A stretch of DNA of 64,000 bases, taken from contig NZ_JABWGQ010000060.1 of NCBI RefSeq assembly GCF_014595975.1, positions 1 through 64,000 on the forward strand, in the 5' to 3' direction. Origin of the DNA: Sphingopyxis sp. LK2115 (GTDB lineage: Bacteria; Pseudomonadota; Alphaproteobacteria; Sphingomonadales; Sphingomonadaceae). Under the pieces are notes generated by a model, which saw nothing but the letters and a program-made list of their open reading frames with translations, was not told the origin of the DNA and searched no databases. Shown here piece by piece: positions 7,578 to 17,015 of the stretch (its first letter is position 1; each line of letters begins with the position of its first letter). A program made the position numbers and the translations under genes.

Positions 7578-10500
7578 ATGCTGCACCTTATGCCCAAGAT
7601 TCTGTCCGACACGCCGGAAACGGACACGCCGACCACCCCCGTCAAAATCCCCGCAAAAATCGCTGCCGCCTATCTGGACGCGCTCGAAGGCAGCGCGCTT
7701 CCCGGCGAGGGCGACGACATGAACCGCGCGGCGCTCGCCGAGGCGAGCCAGTTCGCCGCGCGCGCGGCGCTCGATCGCGCCCCCGGGACGCCGTCCCTGC
7801 TGCTCGAACCGATCGCCGCCGACGGGCCGGACCGCCGGATGCGGCTTGCCATCATCAACGACGACATGCCTTTTCTTGTCGATTCGACGTCACAGGTCGT
7901 CGCGGCGCAGGGGCTGGTCGTCCATCGCATCCTTCACCCCGTCATCGCGGTCAAACGCGATGCGAAGGGCCATTTGCAGGAAGCCGGAGCGGGCGACATA
8001 CGCGAGTCGGTCATCTATATCGAGCTGGAACGCGGCGACGCGCGCGCGCGGCGGCGTCTGCTCGACGCGATCGAGGCGGCGCTGCGCGACGTGCGCGCGG
8101 CGGTGCGCGACTGGCGCGCGATGCGCGCTGCGATGCTGGCCGACGCCGCGATGCGCCTTGAGGGCGAGGGCGCCGAACTGCTGCGTTGGTTCGAGAGCGG
8201 ATTCATGACGCAGCTCGGCCATGAATGGCGCACCCGCGACGGCCGGATGCACGAACCGTTGGGGATCAGCGAGAGTGCCGACAGCGAGCTGCTGTCGCCC
8301 GCGGCGCTCGACGCCGCCTTCGCCTGGTTCGATGGCCAGCTGCATTCGGGCGGTGCGCCCGCGCCGCTGCTGATCAAGTCGAACCGCCTTTCGGCCGTGC
8401 ATCGCCGCGTTCTGCTTGACCTCATCATCGTCCCCGAAATCAAGGGCCAGACGGTCGAGCGGCTGTCGATCCATGCAGGGCTGTGGACCAGCCAGGCGCT
8501 GTCGACGCCGCCCGCGAAGGTGCCGGTGCTGCGCGCGCAGCTCGACGCGCTGATGACGAAATTCGGTTTCGATCCCGCGGGCCATGCGGGCAAGGCGCTC
8601 GCGCACGCGCTGACTGCGCTGCCGCATGACCTGCTCATCGCTTTCGATTCGGCGTCGCTCGAAGAGCTTGTGCTCACGTCGATGTCGATCACCGACCGGC
8701 CACGACCGAAACTGGTGACGGTGCGCAGCGCGCTCGGCCGCCATCTCTTCGCCTTCGTCTGGTTGCCGCGCGACGAGATTTCGACCGGCCGCCGCATCGC
8801 GGTCGAGGCGATGCTGGTCCGCGAAGCGAAGGCGGGCGTGATCGGCTGGACGATGGTGCTTGAGGATGGCGGTGCGGCGCTGCTCCGCTACACGCTCGAC
8901 CTGCGCAGCGGCGGCGTCGTTCCCGACACCGACGCGCTCAACGCGCAGCTCGAACAGATGGTCCGCGGCTGGCAGCCGGAGGTCGAGGCGGCGCTTGCGC
9001 GGCGCGGCGATCCGGGGCGTGCCGCGGCGCTCGCGGTGCGCTTTGCGCCTGCCTTTCCGCCCAATTATCGCAACCTCTACAATCCCGAAGAGGCGGCGCG
9101 CGACATCTCGCGGCTGCGCGATCTCGATGCCGCGAACCCGCGCAGCGTCCGCCTGGCGAAAAAGAGCCTCGACGGCGACGACCGGCTGCGGCTCAAAGTC
9201 TATAGCGCGGTCGGTCCGCTCGCGCTGTCCGACGTCGTGCCGGCGCTCGAACATTTCGGATTCGAAGTGCTGGAGGAAATCCCGACCGCGCTCGGCGCGT
9301 TGCGCGCGCCGGGCGGCGAGGACGAGGACCGGCCGATCGTGATTCACGACTTCACGCTGCGTCTGCCCGCCAATGTCGAGGAAAAGGCATTGCTTCCCTT
9401 CGCTGCGACGATCGAAGGCGCGATTGCCGCGGTGCTCGACGGTCGTGCTGAAAATGATGCGTTCAACCAGCTCGTCCTTACCAACCAGACCGATCCGGTC
9501 GCGATCGTCTGGCTGCGCGCCTGGTTTCGCTACCTGCGGCAGGGCGGGTCGGCCTATGGCATGGACACGGTGGTCAGTGCGCTGCGCCACGCCCCGCAAC
9601 TGACGGCGGCGCTGATCGAGCGCTTCCGCGCGCTCCACGATCCCAAGGCGCACGACGCCGCGCGCGCCGCCGCGCTCGATGCCGAGATCCAGGCGGGCTT
9701 CGCGGGCATCAAGTCGATCGACGAGGATCGCATCCTTCGACTGTTCCACGCGGTGATCGGCGCGACGCTGCGCACCAACGCCTTTGCGCCCGCCGCCGAA
9801 GAGGCGCTGGCGTTCAAGATCGACAGCGCGCAAATCCCCGGCCTTCCCAAGCCGCTGCCGTGGCGCGAGGTCTGGGTCTATTCGCCGCGCGTCGAGGGCG
9901 TTCACCTGCGCGCCGGCCCGGTCGCGCGCGGCGGGCTGCGCTGGTCCGACCGCCGCGACGACTTCCGCACCGAAATCCTGGGGCTGATGAAGGCGCAGCG
10001 CGTCAAGAATGCCGTCATCGTGCCGACCGGCGCGAAGGGCGGTTTCTATCCCAAGGCGCTGCCCGACGTGTCGCTCGACCGCGATGCCTGGTTCGCCGAA
10101 GGCACCGAATGCTATCGCATCTTCATTCGCTCCTTGCTGTCGATCACCGACAATCTGGTCGCGGGCAAGGTCGTGCATCCCGAACATGTCGTGATCCGCG
10201 ACGGCGACGACCCCTATTTCGTCGTTGCCGCCGACAAGGGCACGGCAACCTTTTCCGACGTCGCCAATGCGCTGGCGATGGAACGCGGCTTCTGGCTGGG
10301 CGATGCCTTCGCGAGCGGCGGATCGAAGGGCTATGACCACAAGGCGATGGGCATCACCGCCAAGGGGGCGTGGATTTCGGTGCAGCGGCACTTCGCCGAA
10401 ATGGGCATCGATGTGCAGAGCGATACGATCCGCGTCGTCGGCTGCGGCGACATGTCGGGCGACGTGTTCGGCAATGGCATGCTGCTCAGCAAGGCGATCA

Positions 10501-12305
10501 AATTGTGCGCGGCCTTCGACCACCGCCACATCTTCCTCGACCCCGATCCCGATCCGGCGAAAAGCTGGAAGGAACGCGAGCGGATGTTCAACCTGCCGCG
10601 ATCGAGCTGGGACGATTATGACAAGAAACTGATCTCGAAGGGCGGCGGCGTCTTTCCGCGCAGCCAGAAGAGCATCCCGCTGAGCCCCGAAGTCCAGGCA
10701 TTGCTCGGCGTGTCGGCGAGCGAAATCGACCCGAATTCGCTGATCTCGGCGATCCTGAAGGCGCCGGTCGACCTCTTGTGGTTCGGCGGCATCGGCACCT
10801 ATGTTAAGGCCGCGAGCCAGAATAACGCCGAAGTCGGCGATCCCGCGAACGACGCGCTGCGCGTCGACGCCGAGGATCTGCGCGTGAAGGTCGTGGGCGA
10901 AGGCGCGAACCTCGGCGTCACGCAGGCGGCTCGCATCGCCTTTTCGACGAAGGGCGGGCGGATCAACACCGACTTCATCGACAATAGCGCGGGCGTCGAT
11001 TGTTCGGATAATGAGGTCAATATCAAGATCGCGCTCAATCGCGAGATGGCCGAAGGGCGATTGTCGCAGGACGACCGCGACGCGCTGTTGCTGCGCATGA
11101 CCGACGATGTTTCGGCGCTCGTTCTCGAAGATAATCGCCTCCAGGCGCTCGCGCTGTCGATCGCCGAAAAGGGCGGATCGGCCGCGGTGCCGTCGCTGGT
11201 GCGGATCATGGAGACGTTCGAGGCGTCGGGGCGGCTCGACCGCAAGGTCGAAGGGCTCGCCGCGAACGACGAACTGCTGCGCCGCGCCGCCGAAGGACGC
11301 GGGCTGACGCGCCCCGAACTCGCGGTGCTGCTGTCGACGGCCAAGCTGGCCTTGCAGGATGCGATCGAAGCGAGCGACCTGCCCGACGATCCCGCACTGG
11401 CAAGCGACCTTGCCGCGGCCTTTCCCCAAGAGATGCAGCGCGATTTCGCGGGCGCGATCGCCGACCATCAGCTCCGCCGCGAAATCATCGCGACCAAGGT
11501 GGCGAACCGCATCGTCAACCGCATGGGCATCGTCCACCCCTTCGAGCTGGTCGAAGAGGAAGGCTGCGCGCTCGGCGACGTCGCGGCGGCATTCGTCGCG
11601 GTCGAACGGCTGCTGGGGATGCCCGCGATCTGGAGCGAGCTTGACGCGGCAAAGATCGACGAGGGCATCCGCCTGTCGCTCTTTTCGCAGGCGGCGGCGG
11701 CAATGGCGTCGCAAATGGCCGACCTGCTGCGCGTGACGCAGTCGCTGTCGCGCCCCGGTCCGGTCGTCGCGCGGCTTGAGCCGGGGGTCGACCGTCTGAA
11801 CGCCAGCGTCGACGGGCTGCTCAGCCCGTCGGTGCGGCGCCAGTGGGAGATGCTGACGCAGCAGTTGCTCGACGCCGGCGCGCCTGAGGCGCTGACCGCG
11901 GCGGTGGTGCGGCTGTTCAAGACCGACGGCGCGATCGGCATCGTCGACCTGGCCGAACGGTGCGGCGACGATGAGGTCGCGGTGACGCACGCCTTCACCC
12001 ATCTGGGCGAGGCGCTGGGGCTCGACTGGGCGCAGACGCTGGCGGCGCATATGAGCCCCGCCGACCCGTGGGAACGGTTGCTGGTCAACAGCCTGGCGCG
12101 CGATTTCCAGCAGATGCGGCTGGGCTTCCTTGGCGGGCTGCCGAAGGGCGATCTCGACGCGGCGGTGACCAAATGGCTCGCCGACCATGCGCCGCGGGTC
12201 GAACAGTTCCGCGCGACGGTCGACCGCGCGCGGATGATGCCCAACCCCAATGGCGCGATGCTGTCGCATATCGCGGGGCAGGCGCGGGGGCTTTTGGCGC
12301 GGTAA
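7578..12305 (+). CDS. NAD-specific glutamate dehydrogenase, large 180-kDa class
   Basis: Predicted 1575-residue cytoplasmic enzyme converting L-glutamate and NAD+ to 2-oxoglutarate, ammonium and NADH, a catabolic link between amino acids and the TCA cycle. Length and architecture fit the bacterial large-GDH family (Bac_GDH): a long N-terminal regulatory region with ACT-like segments (about 1-650), the catalytic dehydrogenase domain around 730-1170 (GPVARGGLRWSDRRDDFRTE, PTGAKGGF, VGCGDMSGDVFGNGML), and a helical C-terminal region. The start is 7578 or the in-frame ATG at 7590; neither has a good ribosome-binding site because the hairpin occupies the leader. The ATP-grasp gene follows 49 bp later. 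Confidence 0.95.
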   Translation: MLHLMPKILSDTPETDTPTTPVKIPAKIAAAYLDALEGSALPGEGDDMNRAALAEASQFAARAALDRAPGTPSLLLEPIAADGPDRRMRLAIINDDMPFLVDSTSQVVAAQGLVVHRILHPVIAVKRDAKGHLQEAGAGDIRESVIYIELERGDARARRRLLDAIEAALRDVRAAVRDWRAMRAAMLADAAMRLEGEGAELLRWFESGFMTQLGHEWRTRDGRMHEPLGISESADSELLSPAALDAAFAWFDGQLHSGGAPAPLLIKSNRLSAVHRRVLLDLIIVPEIKGQTVERLSIHAGLWTSQALSTPPAKVPVLRAQLDALMTKFGFDPAGHAGKALAHALTALPHDLLIAFDSASLEELVLTSMSITDRPRPKLVTVRSALGRHLFAFVWLPRDEISTGRRIAVEAMLVREAKAGVIGWTMVLEDGGAALLRYTLDLRSGGVVPDTDALNAQLEQMVRGWQPEVEAALARRGDPGRAAALAVRFAPAFPPNYRNLYNPEEAARDISRLRDLDAANPRSVRLAKKSLDGDDRLRLKVYSAVGPLALSDVVPALEHFGFEVLEEIPTALGALRAPGGEDEDRPIVIHDFTLRLPANVEEKALLPFAATIEGAIAAVLDGRAENDAFNQLVLTNQTDPVAIVWLRAWFRYLRQGGSAYGMDTVVSALRHAPQLTAALIERFRALHDPKAHDAARAAALDAEIQAGFAGIKSIDEDRILRLFHAVIGATLRTNAFAPAAEEALAFKIDSAQIPGLPKPLPWREVWVYSPRVEGVHLRAGPVARGGLRWSDRRDDFRTEILGLMKAQRVKNAVIVPTGAKGGFYPKALPDVSLDRDAWFAEGTECYRIFIRSLLSITDNLVAGKVVHPEHVVIRDGDDPYFVVAADKGTATFSDVANALAMERGFWLGDAFASGGSKGYDHKAMGITAKGAWISVQRHFAEMGIDVQSDTIRVVGCGDMSGDVFGNGMLLSKAIKLCAAFDHRHIFLDPDPDPAKSWKERERMFNLPRSSWDDYDKKLISKGGGVFPRSQKSIPLSPEVQALLGVSASEIDPNSLISAILKAPVDLLWFGGIGTYVKAASQNNAEVGDPANDALRVDAEDLRVKVVGEGANLGVTQAARIAFSTKGGRINTDFIDNSAGVDCSDNEVNIKIALNREMAEGRLSQDDRDALLLRMTDDVSALVLEDNRLQALALSIAEKGGSAAVPSLVRIMETFEASGRLDRKVEGLAANDELLRRAAEGRGLTRPELAVLLSTAKLALQDAIEASDLPDDPALASDLAAAFPQEMQRDFAGAIADHQLRREIIATKVANRIVNRMGIVHPFELVEEEGCALGDVAAAFVAVERLLGMPAIWSELDAAKIDEGIRLSLFSQAAAAMASQMADLLRVTQSLSRPGPVVARLEPGVDRLNASVDGLLSPSVRRQWEMLTQQLLDAGAPEALTAAVVRLFKTDGAIGIVDLAERCGDDEVAVTHAFTHLGEALGLDWAQTLAAHMSPADPWERLLVNSLARDFQQMRLGFLGGLPKGDLDAAVTKWLADHAPRVEQFRATVDRARMMPNPNGAMLSHIAGQARGLLAR

Positions 12306-12354
12306 AAGGACAGGCCCTCCCCGGAAGGGGCGGGGCTTCAGGAAAGCTCCCTCG

Positions 12355-13212
12355 ATGCCCTATCAGCCCCGCGTCGCGATTCTGGTTCCGGCGCCCGACT
12401 ATGCGGAGAAATGGCAGCCCGCCTTTGCGCGCAAGGCGGCGGCGCTGACCGCCGCCGGTTTTGCCGTCGAGCATCGCGTGTGGACCGATCCGGGCGACCT
12501 GGCGGGGCATGATCTGATCATGCCGCTCTTCGCCTGGGGTTATCAGCGCGATGTCGCGGCTTGGTATGGCCTGCTCGACCGTCTTGCGGCCGGGGCAGCG
12601 CCGGTGGTCAATCCGGTGCCGGTGCTGCGCTGGAACAGCGACAAGGCCTATCTTGCCGATCTTGCGGCAAAGGGCGTTGCCGTGGTGCCGACGGTCGAGG
12701 CGGCGGCGCTCGATGCCGCCGCGCTGGCCGATGCGCGCAAGCTGCTCGGCGTCGATGAGGTCGTGATAAAGCCCGCGATTTCGGGCGGCGCCGATGGCAC
12801 GCACCGGATCGCGCCGGGTGCGCCGATTCCCGTCGAAGCGCTGGGCCAGCGCCGCCTCGTCCAGCCCTTGATGCCGGGGATCCTGACCGAGGGCGAGTTT
12901 TCCCTCTTCTTCTTCGGCGGCCGCTTCAGCCACGCGATCGTCAAGCGCCCCGCGGCGGGCGACTTTCGCGTGCAGGAACAGTTCGGCGGGCGCGAGACGG
13001 CGTGGGAGGCCAATGACGCGGCGCGCACGCTCGCCGCGATGGCACTGGCCGCCGTTTCGATGCCACCCGTCTATGCGCGTGTCGATATGGTCAGCGACGC
13101 GGCGGGGCGCCTGCATGTGATGGAGCTTGAACTGATCGAGCCGTCGCTGTTCCTTCATCACGCGCCCGACAAGGGCGCGGCGTTCGCGCAGGCGGTTTAC
13201 GCCGCGCTCTGA
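12355..13212 (+). CDS. ATP-grasp family protein of unknown substrate
   Basis: Predicted 285-residue soluble protein with a RimK-like ATP-grasp layout: an N-terminal alpha/beta segment (residues 1-95), then an ATP-binding lid (NSDKAYLADLAAKGVAVVPT, VVIKPAISGGADGTH), and C-terminal metal-binding acidic residues (VDMVSDAAGRLHVMELELIEPSLF). Such enzymes usually join a carboxylate to an amine or thiol via an acyl-phosphate, but the substrate cannot be inferred here. The start at 12355 is the first ATG consistent with the fold; the ribosome-binding site is weak (AGGAAAG). It is probably read through from gdhB. Its 3' end overlaps the convergent RHH gene by 16 bp. Confidence 0.8.
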   Translation: MPYQPRVAILVPAPDYAEKWQPAFARKAAALTAAGFAVEHRVWTDPGDLAGHDLIMPLFAWGYQRDVAAWYGLLDRLAAGAAPVVNPVPVLRWNSDKAYLADLAAKGVAVVPTVEAAALDAAALADARKLLGVDEVVIKPAISGGADGTHRIAPGAPIPVEALGQRRLVQPLMPGILTEGEFSLFFFGGRFSHAIVKRPAAGDFRVQEQFGGRETAWEANDAARTLAAMALAAVSMPPVYARVDMVSDAAGRLHVMELELIEPSLFLHHAPDKGAAFAQAVYAAL

Positions 13213-13451
13213 TCGCCGCGGCGATGCCACAGCCACTGCCGGATCGCCGAGGTCAGGTTCGGCGGATCGCCCGCTTCCATGCGTTCGACGTCGATGCGCG
13301 CGACGAGCGCGTTGACGGGCAGCGCCTGACGCGCGGCTTCGGCTTCGAGCGCGGCCCAGAAGACGGGTTCGAGGCTGATCGAGGTGGGGTGGCCGGCGAT
13401 GGTCACCGAGCGTTTGACGGGAGGGTGGTAGGCGGCGGCTTTATCGGCCAT
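13197..13451 (-). CDS. Ribbon-helix-helix domain protein (RHH_4-like)
   Basis: Predicted 84-residue small DNA-binding protein. Residues about 12-70 match the alphaproteobacterial RHH family: KRSVTIAGHPTSISLEPVFW as strand and first helix, then ALPVNALVARID and an NLTSAIRQWL C-terminal helix. The start at 13451 (MADKAAAYH) is chosen because sequence further upstream is repeat-derived; an alternative ATG is at 13469. Neither has a strong ribosome-binding site. The gene lies downstream of phaB on the same strand and may be co-expressed or regulate it, but its targets are unknown. Confidence 0.8.
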   Translation of the reverse strand: MADKAAAYHPPVKRSVTIAGHPTSISLEPVFWAALEAEAARQALPVNALVARIDVERMEAGDPPNLTSAIRQWLWHRRGDQSAA

Positions 13452-13544
13452 TTGAATATCCGTTCGCATCGAGCCAAGTCGCGATGCCCCCTCAGCCTGG
13501 CGGCTGCCAATGCGTATCTCGACTTCGACCAAAGGGCGAGGTTG

Positions 13545-13588
13545 GTCCTGAGCACCTGCCAGGGCCGTCGAAGGGCTGGACGCGAACG
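13545..13588. repeat. Dispersed TCGAAGGG-type repeat fragment
   Basis: The stretch TCCTGAGCACCTGCC through GCCGTCGAAGGGCTGGAC resembles the widespread 'ctgagc...tcgaaggg' dispersed repeat, interrupted in the middle. A related element is at 19381-19463. It fills the gap between the RHH gene and phaB (13452-13608), where I see no gene. Confidence 0.4.
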
Positions 13589-13608
13589 CGAGGAGCGACA
13601 CCCCTCGC

Positions 13609-14331
13609 CTAATACATGTGTTGGCCGCCGTTGATGCTCATCGTCGATCCCGTGATGAACCCCGCATCCTCGCTGCACAGAAACGCCACACCGCGCGCGA
13701 TCTCGTCGGCCTGGCCCAAACGCCCGACGGGAATCTTCGCGACGATTTTTTCGAGCACCTGCGGCGGAACCGCGGCGACCATATCGGTGTCGATATAACC
13801 CGGCGCGATCGCGTTTACCGTCACGCCCTTCTTGGCGCCTTCCTGCGCCAGCGCCTTGGTGAAACCGTGAATGCCCGATTTGGCGGCGGCATAATTGACC
13901 TGGCCATATTGGCCCGCCTGCCCGTTGATCGAACCGATGTTGACGATGCGTCCCCAGCCACGCTCGACCATGCCGGGGAAACAGGCTTTCGCCATGTTGA
14001 AGCACCCGCCGAGGTTGATGCGCATCACATCGTGCCAGTCGTCATAGCTCATCCGGGCGAGGGTGCCGTCGCGGGTGATGCCGGCGTTGTTGACGACGAT
14101 GTCGATCGGGCCGACTTCGGCCGCGACCCGCGCGCAGCCGTCGAGGCACGCCTGATGGTCGCCGACATCCCATTTATAGGTCCTGATCCCGGTGCGTTCG
14201 GTAAAGGCGCGCGCCTTTTCGTCATTACCGGCATAGTTGGCGACCACGGTGACGCCCTGTTCCTGAAGCTTCAGCGAAATGGCTTCGCCGATCCCGCGGC
14301 TGCCGCCGGTGACGATTGCTATGCGTGCCAT
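13609..14331 (-). CDS. phaB: Acetoacetyl-CoA reductase (SDR)
   Basis: Predicted 240-residue cytoplasmic short-chain dehydrogenase reducing acetoacetyl-CoA to (R)-3-hydroxybutyryl-CoA with NADPH, the second step of polyhydroxybutyrate synthesis. The TGGSRGIG cofactor motif is at residues 8-15, NNAG at 81-84, and the catalytic S134, Y147 and K151 are present. Length and the segments NLGGCFNMAKACFPGMVERG and INGQAGQYGQVNYAAAKSG are typical of PhaB rather than FabG. The start at 14331 follows GGGAGAG. No phaA or phaC is in the window. FabG-like activity is the main alternative. Confidence 0.92.
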   Translation of the reverse strand: MARIAIVTGGSRGIGEAISLKLQEQGVTVVANYAGNDEKARAFTERTGIRTYKWDVGDHQACLDGCARVAAEVGPIDIVVNNAGITRDGTLARMSYDDWHDVMRINLGGCFNMAKACFPGMVERGWGRIVNIGSINGQAGQYGQVNYAAAKSGIHGFTKALAQEGAKKGVTVNAIAPGYIDTDMVAAVPPQVLEKIVAKIPVGRLGQADEIARGVAFLCSEDAGFITGSTMSINGGQHMY

Positions 14332-14390
14332 CGATCATCTCTCCCACAGATTTGAACCGATGATTAGGGCGCGGCGACGCGCGCTGCAAG

Positions 14391-14406
14391 TTGACCGGAA
14401 CGTCAA
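14391..14406. promoter_or_regulatory. Possible operator upstream of phaB
   Basis: TTGAC-CGGAAC-GTCAA is a 5-bp inverted repeat 60-75 bp upstream of the phaB start. On the minus strand its TTGACG half could also act as a -35 element. This is a weak, sequence-only suggestion. Confidence 0.25.
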
Positions 14407-14418
14407 TCGCAAAGCTAT

Positions 14419-15924
14419 TCAGCGAACTAGCTGCGCGCGCGCTTTCGCAAAATCGCCGATCGCCAGATCCGCCCCGGCAATCGTGACAAGCAGCGTTCGG
14501 TCGTCGCCGAAACGGCGGCTCATCAGCCCGCTTGTCGGCAGCGCGAGCAGGATGGGTTCGCCGTCGCGTTCGCCGCCCACACTTGCCATTTCGCGCATGG
14601 CGAGGCGCTGCCACAGCGGCTCGAAATAGGCGCGGGCGGGCGCCGACAGATTGGCGGGATCGGCGCACCAGGCATGTTTCGCGCGGTCGAACAGCATCGT
14701 CCGATAATCGCGGACCCAAAGATCGGCGTCGGCGCGGTGCGTGGTCAGCGGCAGCGTCTCCAGCTCGAAGGTTTCGCTGCCATCGGCGGACGTCTTGCGT
14801 GCGATCGTCGCCCACGGGATTGCGTGGAGCGCCGCCATCACCGCGGTGGCATCGCCCGGCGAAAAGGGATCGCGCACCGCGCTGTCGTGGATGATGCCGA
14901 CGATCTCGGCCGCGCGCTCGCGCGCCTCGCGGTTGATCGCGACGCAGCGCTCGATCGCGTCGGCCGAAGCGGCGCCGCAGTCGGCCGCGGGTTCGGTCAA
15001 AAGCCGGCCCAGACGCGATTCGAGAATCGCCGCCATCGCGGTCAGGCTGCCCCAGTCGAAGGGATGGAAAGCGGGATCGGCGATGTCATAGCCGTGGGTG
15101 TCGAGGCCGTCCGCCATGCCGCTGGGAAGCGGGTCGGCGGCGTTCGCTTCGACCAGGTCGACCGGCCATTGCGGAAAGGCGCGCACGGCAAATGAAGCAA
15201 GGTCGCCCCCGGCAAGGTCGCCATAGGGACCGAACCACCCCTCGCCCAGGTTAAGCGCATAGGGTGGCGCGAGCGGCGCTCCGGGCTCGCCGACATGGAG
15301 GACCCGCACATCGGGCCGGTGGCGATGGATGAAGATGGCAAGCGCGCCGTGGCGCGGCCCCAGCCCGCCCCACAGGTTGCGCGGCAGGTCGGCGCAGCCG
15401 ATCTGGGCCAGGAAATCGGCGGGCTGGCCGTCGATCAAAGGCCAGGCCATGCCCGTCGCCAGCCGCGGGCGTCCGCCGAGCCAGCTGTTCGTCGAAATGG
15501 CATCGCGCGGCGGAATCTGCGGAACGAGGTGCAGCGTCACCGCCGCGGCGCCTGCATCGACGAATGCCTCGGCCGCGACCTTTTCGACCTCTGCCCTTAT
15601 TGTTTGCGATGCGGCTTCGGTCGCGATCGGCTCGGCGATCCCCTCGACGGGGGTTTCCGCTGCAAAGGCCCTGTCGAGCATCGGCTCGCGCGGCGGCTCT
15701 AGCGGCGCCTTGCCGCTGACCCGGGCGAGGCGCGACGGCGCGATTTCGATTTCGGCGACTTCGGGCGCCCTGCGCGGCAGTTTGAGCCGGTGCGTTTCGC
15801 GCGGCGCCCGCAGCGCGGGCGGCGATGTGACGGGGCGGCGCGCACGCCAGATCGCAAGGGCAAGCGCAATGCCCAACAGCATCGCGGCTGCGAGCATCAG
15901 GGCGGCCAGCTCGACCTCGTTCAT
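14419..15924 (-). CDS. Membrane-anchored DUF1963 protein
   Basis: Predicted 501-residue protein of unknown function. A single N-terminal membrane helix (about residues 5-27, ALMLAAAMLLGIALALAIW) is followed by a low-complexity linker (about 30-140) and a DUF1963/YwqG-like domain opening with SWLGGRPRLATGMAWPLIDG and continuing ADFLAQIGCADLPRNLW. The C-terminal part repeats the fold's features less clearly. The start at 15924 puts the membrane helix at the N terminus; an upstream in-frame ATG at 15969 adds 15 charged residues. It lies 87 bp upstream of phaB and 95 bp after hemH on the same strand, without overlap. DUF1963 proteins have no settled biochemical role. Confidence 0.75.
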   Translation of the reverse strand: MNEVELAALMLAAAMLLGIALALAIWRARRPVTSPPALRAPRETHRLKLPRRAPEVAEIEIAPSRLARVSGKAPLEPPREPMLDRAFAAETPVEGIAEPIATEAASQTIRAEVEKVAAEAFVDAGAAAVTLHLVPQIPPRDAISTNSWLGGRPRLATGMAWPLIDGQPADFLAQIGCADLPRNLWGGLGPRHGALAIFIHRHRPDVRVLHVGEPGAPLAPPYALNLGEGWFGPYGDLAGGDLASFAVRAFPQWPVDLVEANAADPLPSGMADGLDTHGYDIADPAFHPFDWGSLTAMAAILESRLGRLLTEPAADCGAASADAIERCVAINREARERAAEIVGIIHDSAVRDPFSPGDATAVMAALHAIPWATIARKTSADGSETFELETLPLTTHRADADLWVRDYRTMLFDRAKHAWCADPANLSAPARAYFEPLWQRLAMREMASVGGERDGEPILLALPTSGLMSRRFGDDRTLLVTIAGADLAIGDFAKARAQLVR

Positions 15925-16019
15925 CGCATCACTCCACAGACGGGCGCCGCCGCGCCGGATCGGCGCCACGATGGAGCATTTTAACCGGTTGCCCTAAACA
16001 GTTGGTAAGCGGCCGTGCA

Positions 16020-17015
16020 TCAGATCCAGCCCGCCAGCTCGCGCCGCACGAGCGCTTCGAGCATCGCCATGCCGGGCGCGTCGGCGTTGAGGCAGGGGAG
16101 ATAGGCGAAGTGCCGACCGCCCGCGGCCATGAACTGTTCCCTGCCGCGGATCGCCAGCTCTTCGAGCGTTTCGAGGCAATCGGCGGCAAAGCCGGGCGCG
16201 AAGATGGCGACGCCCTTTCCTGCCTTTGCCAAGGCTTCGAGCCGGACGTCGGTCGCAGGCTCGAGCCATTTGGCGCGGCCGAAGCGCGACTGGAAGGCGA
16301 CCTCGACCGGGCGACCGAGCGCCTCCGAGAGCAGCCGCGCCGTCTTTTGGCACTGGCAATGATAGGGGTCGCCGAGATGGAGCGTGCGCTCTGGCATCCC
16401 GTGAAAGCTGGCAAGCAGTATGTCGGGCACGAAATCGAGCGTTGCCAGCCCCGCCTCGACCGATGCTTTGAGCGCGTCCAGATAGGAGGGATCGTCGGCA
16501 TAGGGGGGCAGGAACCGCAGCGCGGGCTGCCAGCGCAGCGTCTTCAGATGGTCGGCGGCGGCATCGATCACCGTCGCGGTCGTCGCGGCGCAATATTGCG
16601 GATAGAGCGGGGCGATCAGGATGCGGCGACACCCCGCCGCGGTCAGCGCGTCGATCGCGCGGCCGATCGCCGGTTCGCCGTAACGCATCGCATAAGCGAC
16701 CTCGACGCCGCTGCCGAGCGCGGTTTGCAGCGCCGCCGCCTGCGCGCGGGTGATCGCGGCGAGCGGCGAGCCGTCGTCGGTCCATATCTGCGCATAAGCA
16801 TGCGCCGACTTGTTCGGCCGCGTTCTCAGGATGATGCCGCGCAGCACCGGCTGCCACAGGATCGGCGGGATTTCGACGACGCGCCGGTCGGACAGGAACT
16901 GAGCCAGATAGCGGCGCACCGACGGCGGATCGGGCGCGTCGGGGGTGCCGAGGTTGACGATCAGGACGCCGACGCGCGGGGCGACGACAGGCGGATGATC
17001 GGACGGCGGGGTCAT
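16020..17015 (-). CDS. hemH: Ferrochelatase
   Basis: Predicted 331-residue enzyme inserting Fe2+ into protoporphyrin IX, the last step of protoheme synthesis, at the cytoplasmic face of the membrane. Family hallmarks are GVLIVNLGTPDAP at the N terminus, the active-site SFHGMPERT with its conserved histidine, and the YHCQCQKTARLL and SRFGRAKWLEP segments. Length is normal. The start codon at 17013-17015 overlaps the stop of the upstream molybdopterin subunit (ATGA), so translation is probably coupled to that gene. That is an unusual partner for heme synthesis. Confidence 0.96.
   Translation of the reverse strand: MTPPSDHPPVVAPRVGVLIVNLGTPDAPDPPSVRRYLAQFLSDRRVVEIPPILWQPVLRGIILRTRPNKSAHAYAQIWTDDGSPLAAITRAQAAALQTALGSGVEVAYAMRYGEPAIGRAIDALTAAGCRRILIAPLYPQYCAATTATVIDAAADHLKTLRWQPALRFLPPYADDPSYLDALKASVEAGLATLDFVPDILLASFHGMPERTLHLGDPYHCQCQKTARLLSEALGRPVEVAFQSRFGRAKWLEPATDVRLEALAKAGKGVAIFAPGFAADCLETLEELAIRGREQFMAAGGRHFAYLPCLNADAPGMAMLEALVRRELAGWI

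Noticed and set aside
7890..12269. Minus-strand open frame of over 1400 codons opposite gdhB
   Set aside because: Same shadow effect; no domain-like segments, whereas the plus strand encodes a full-length glutamate dehydrogenase.
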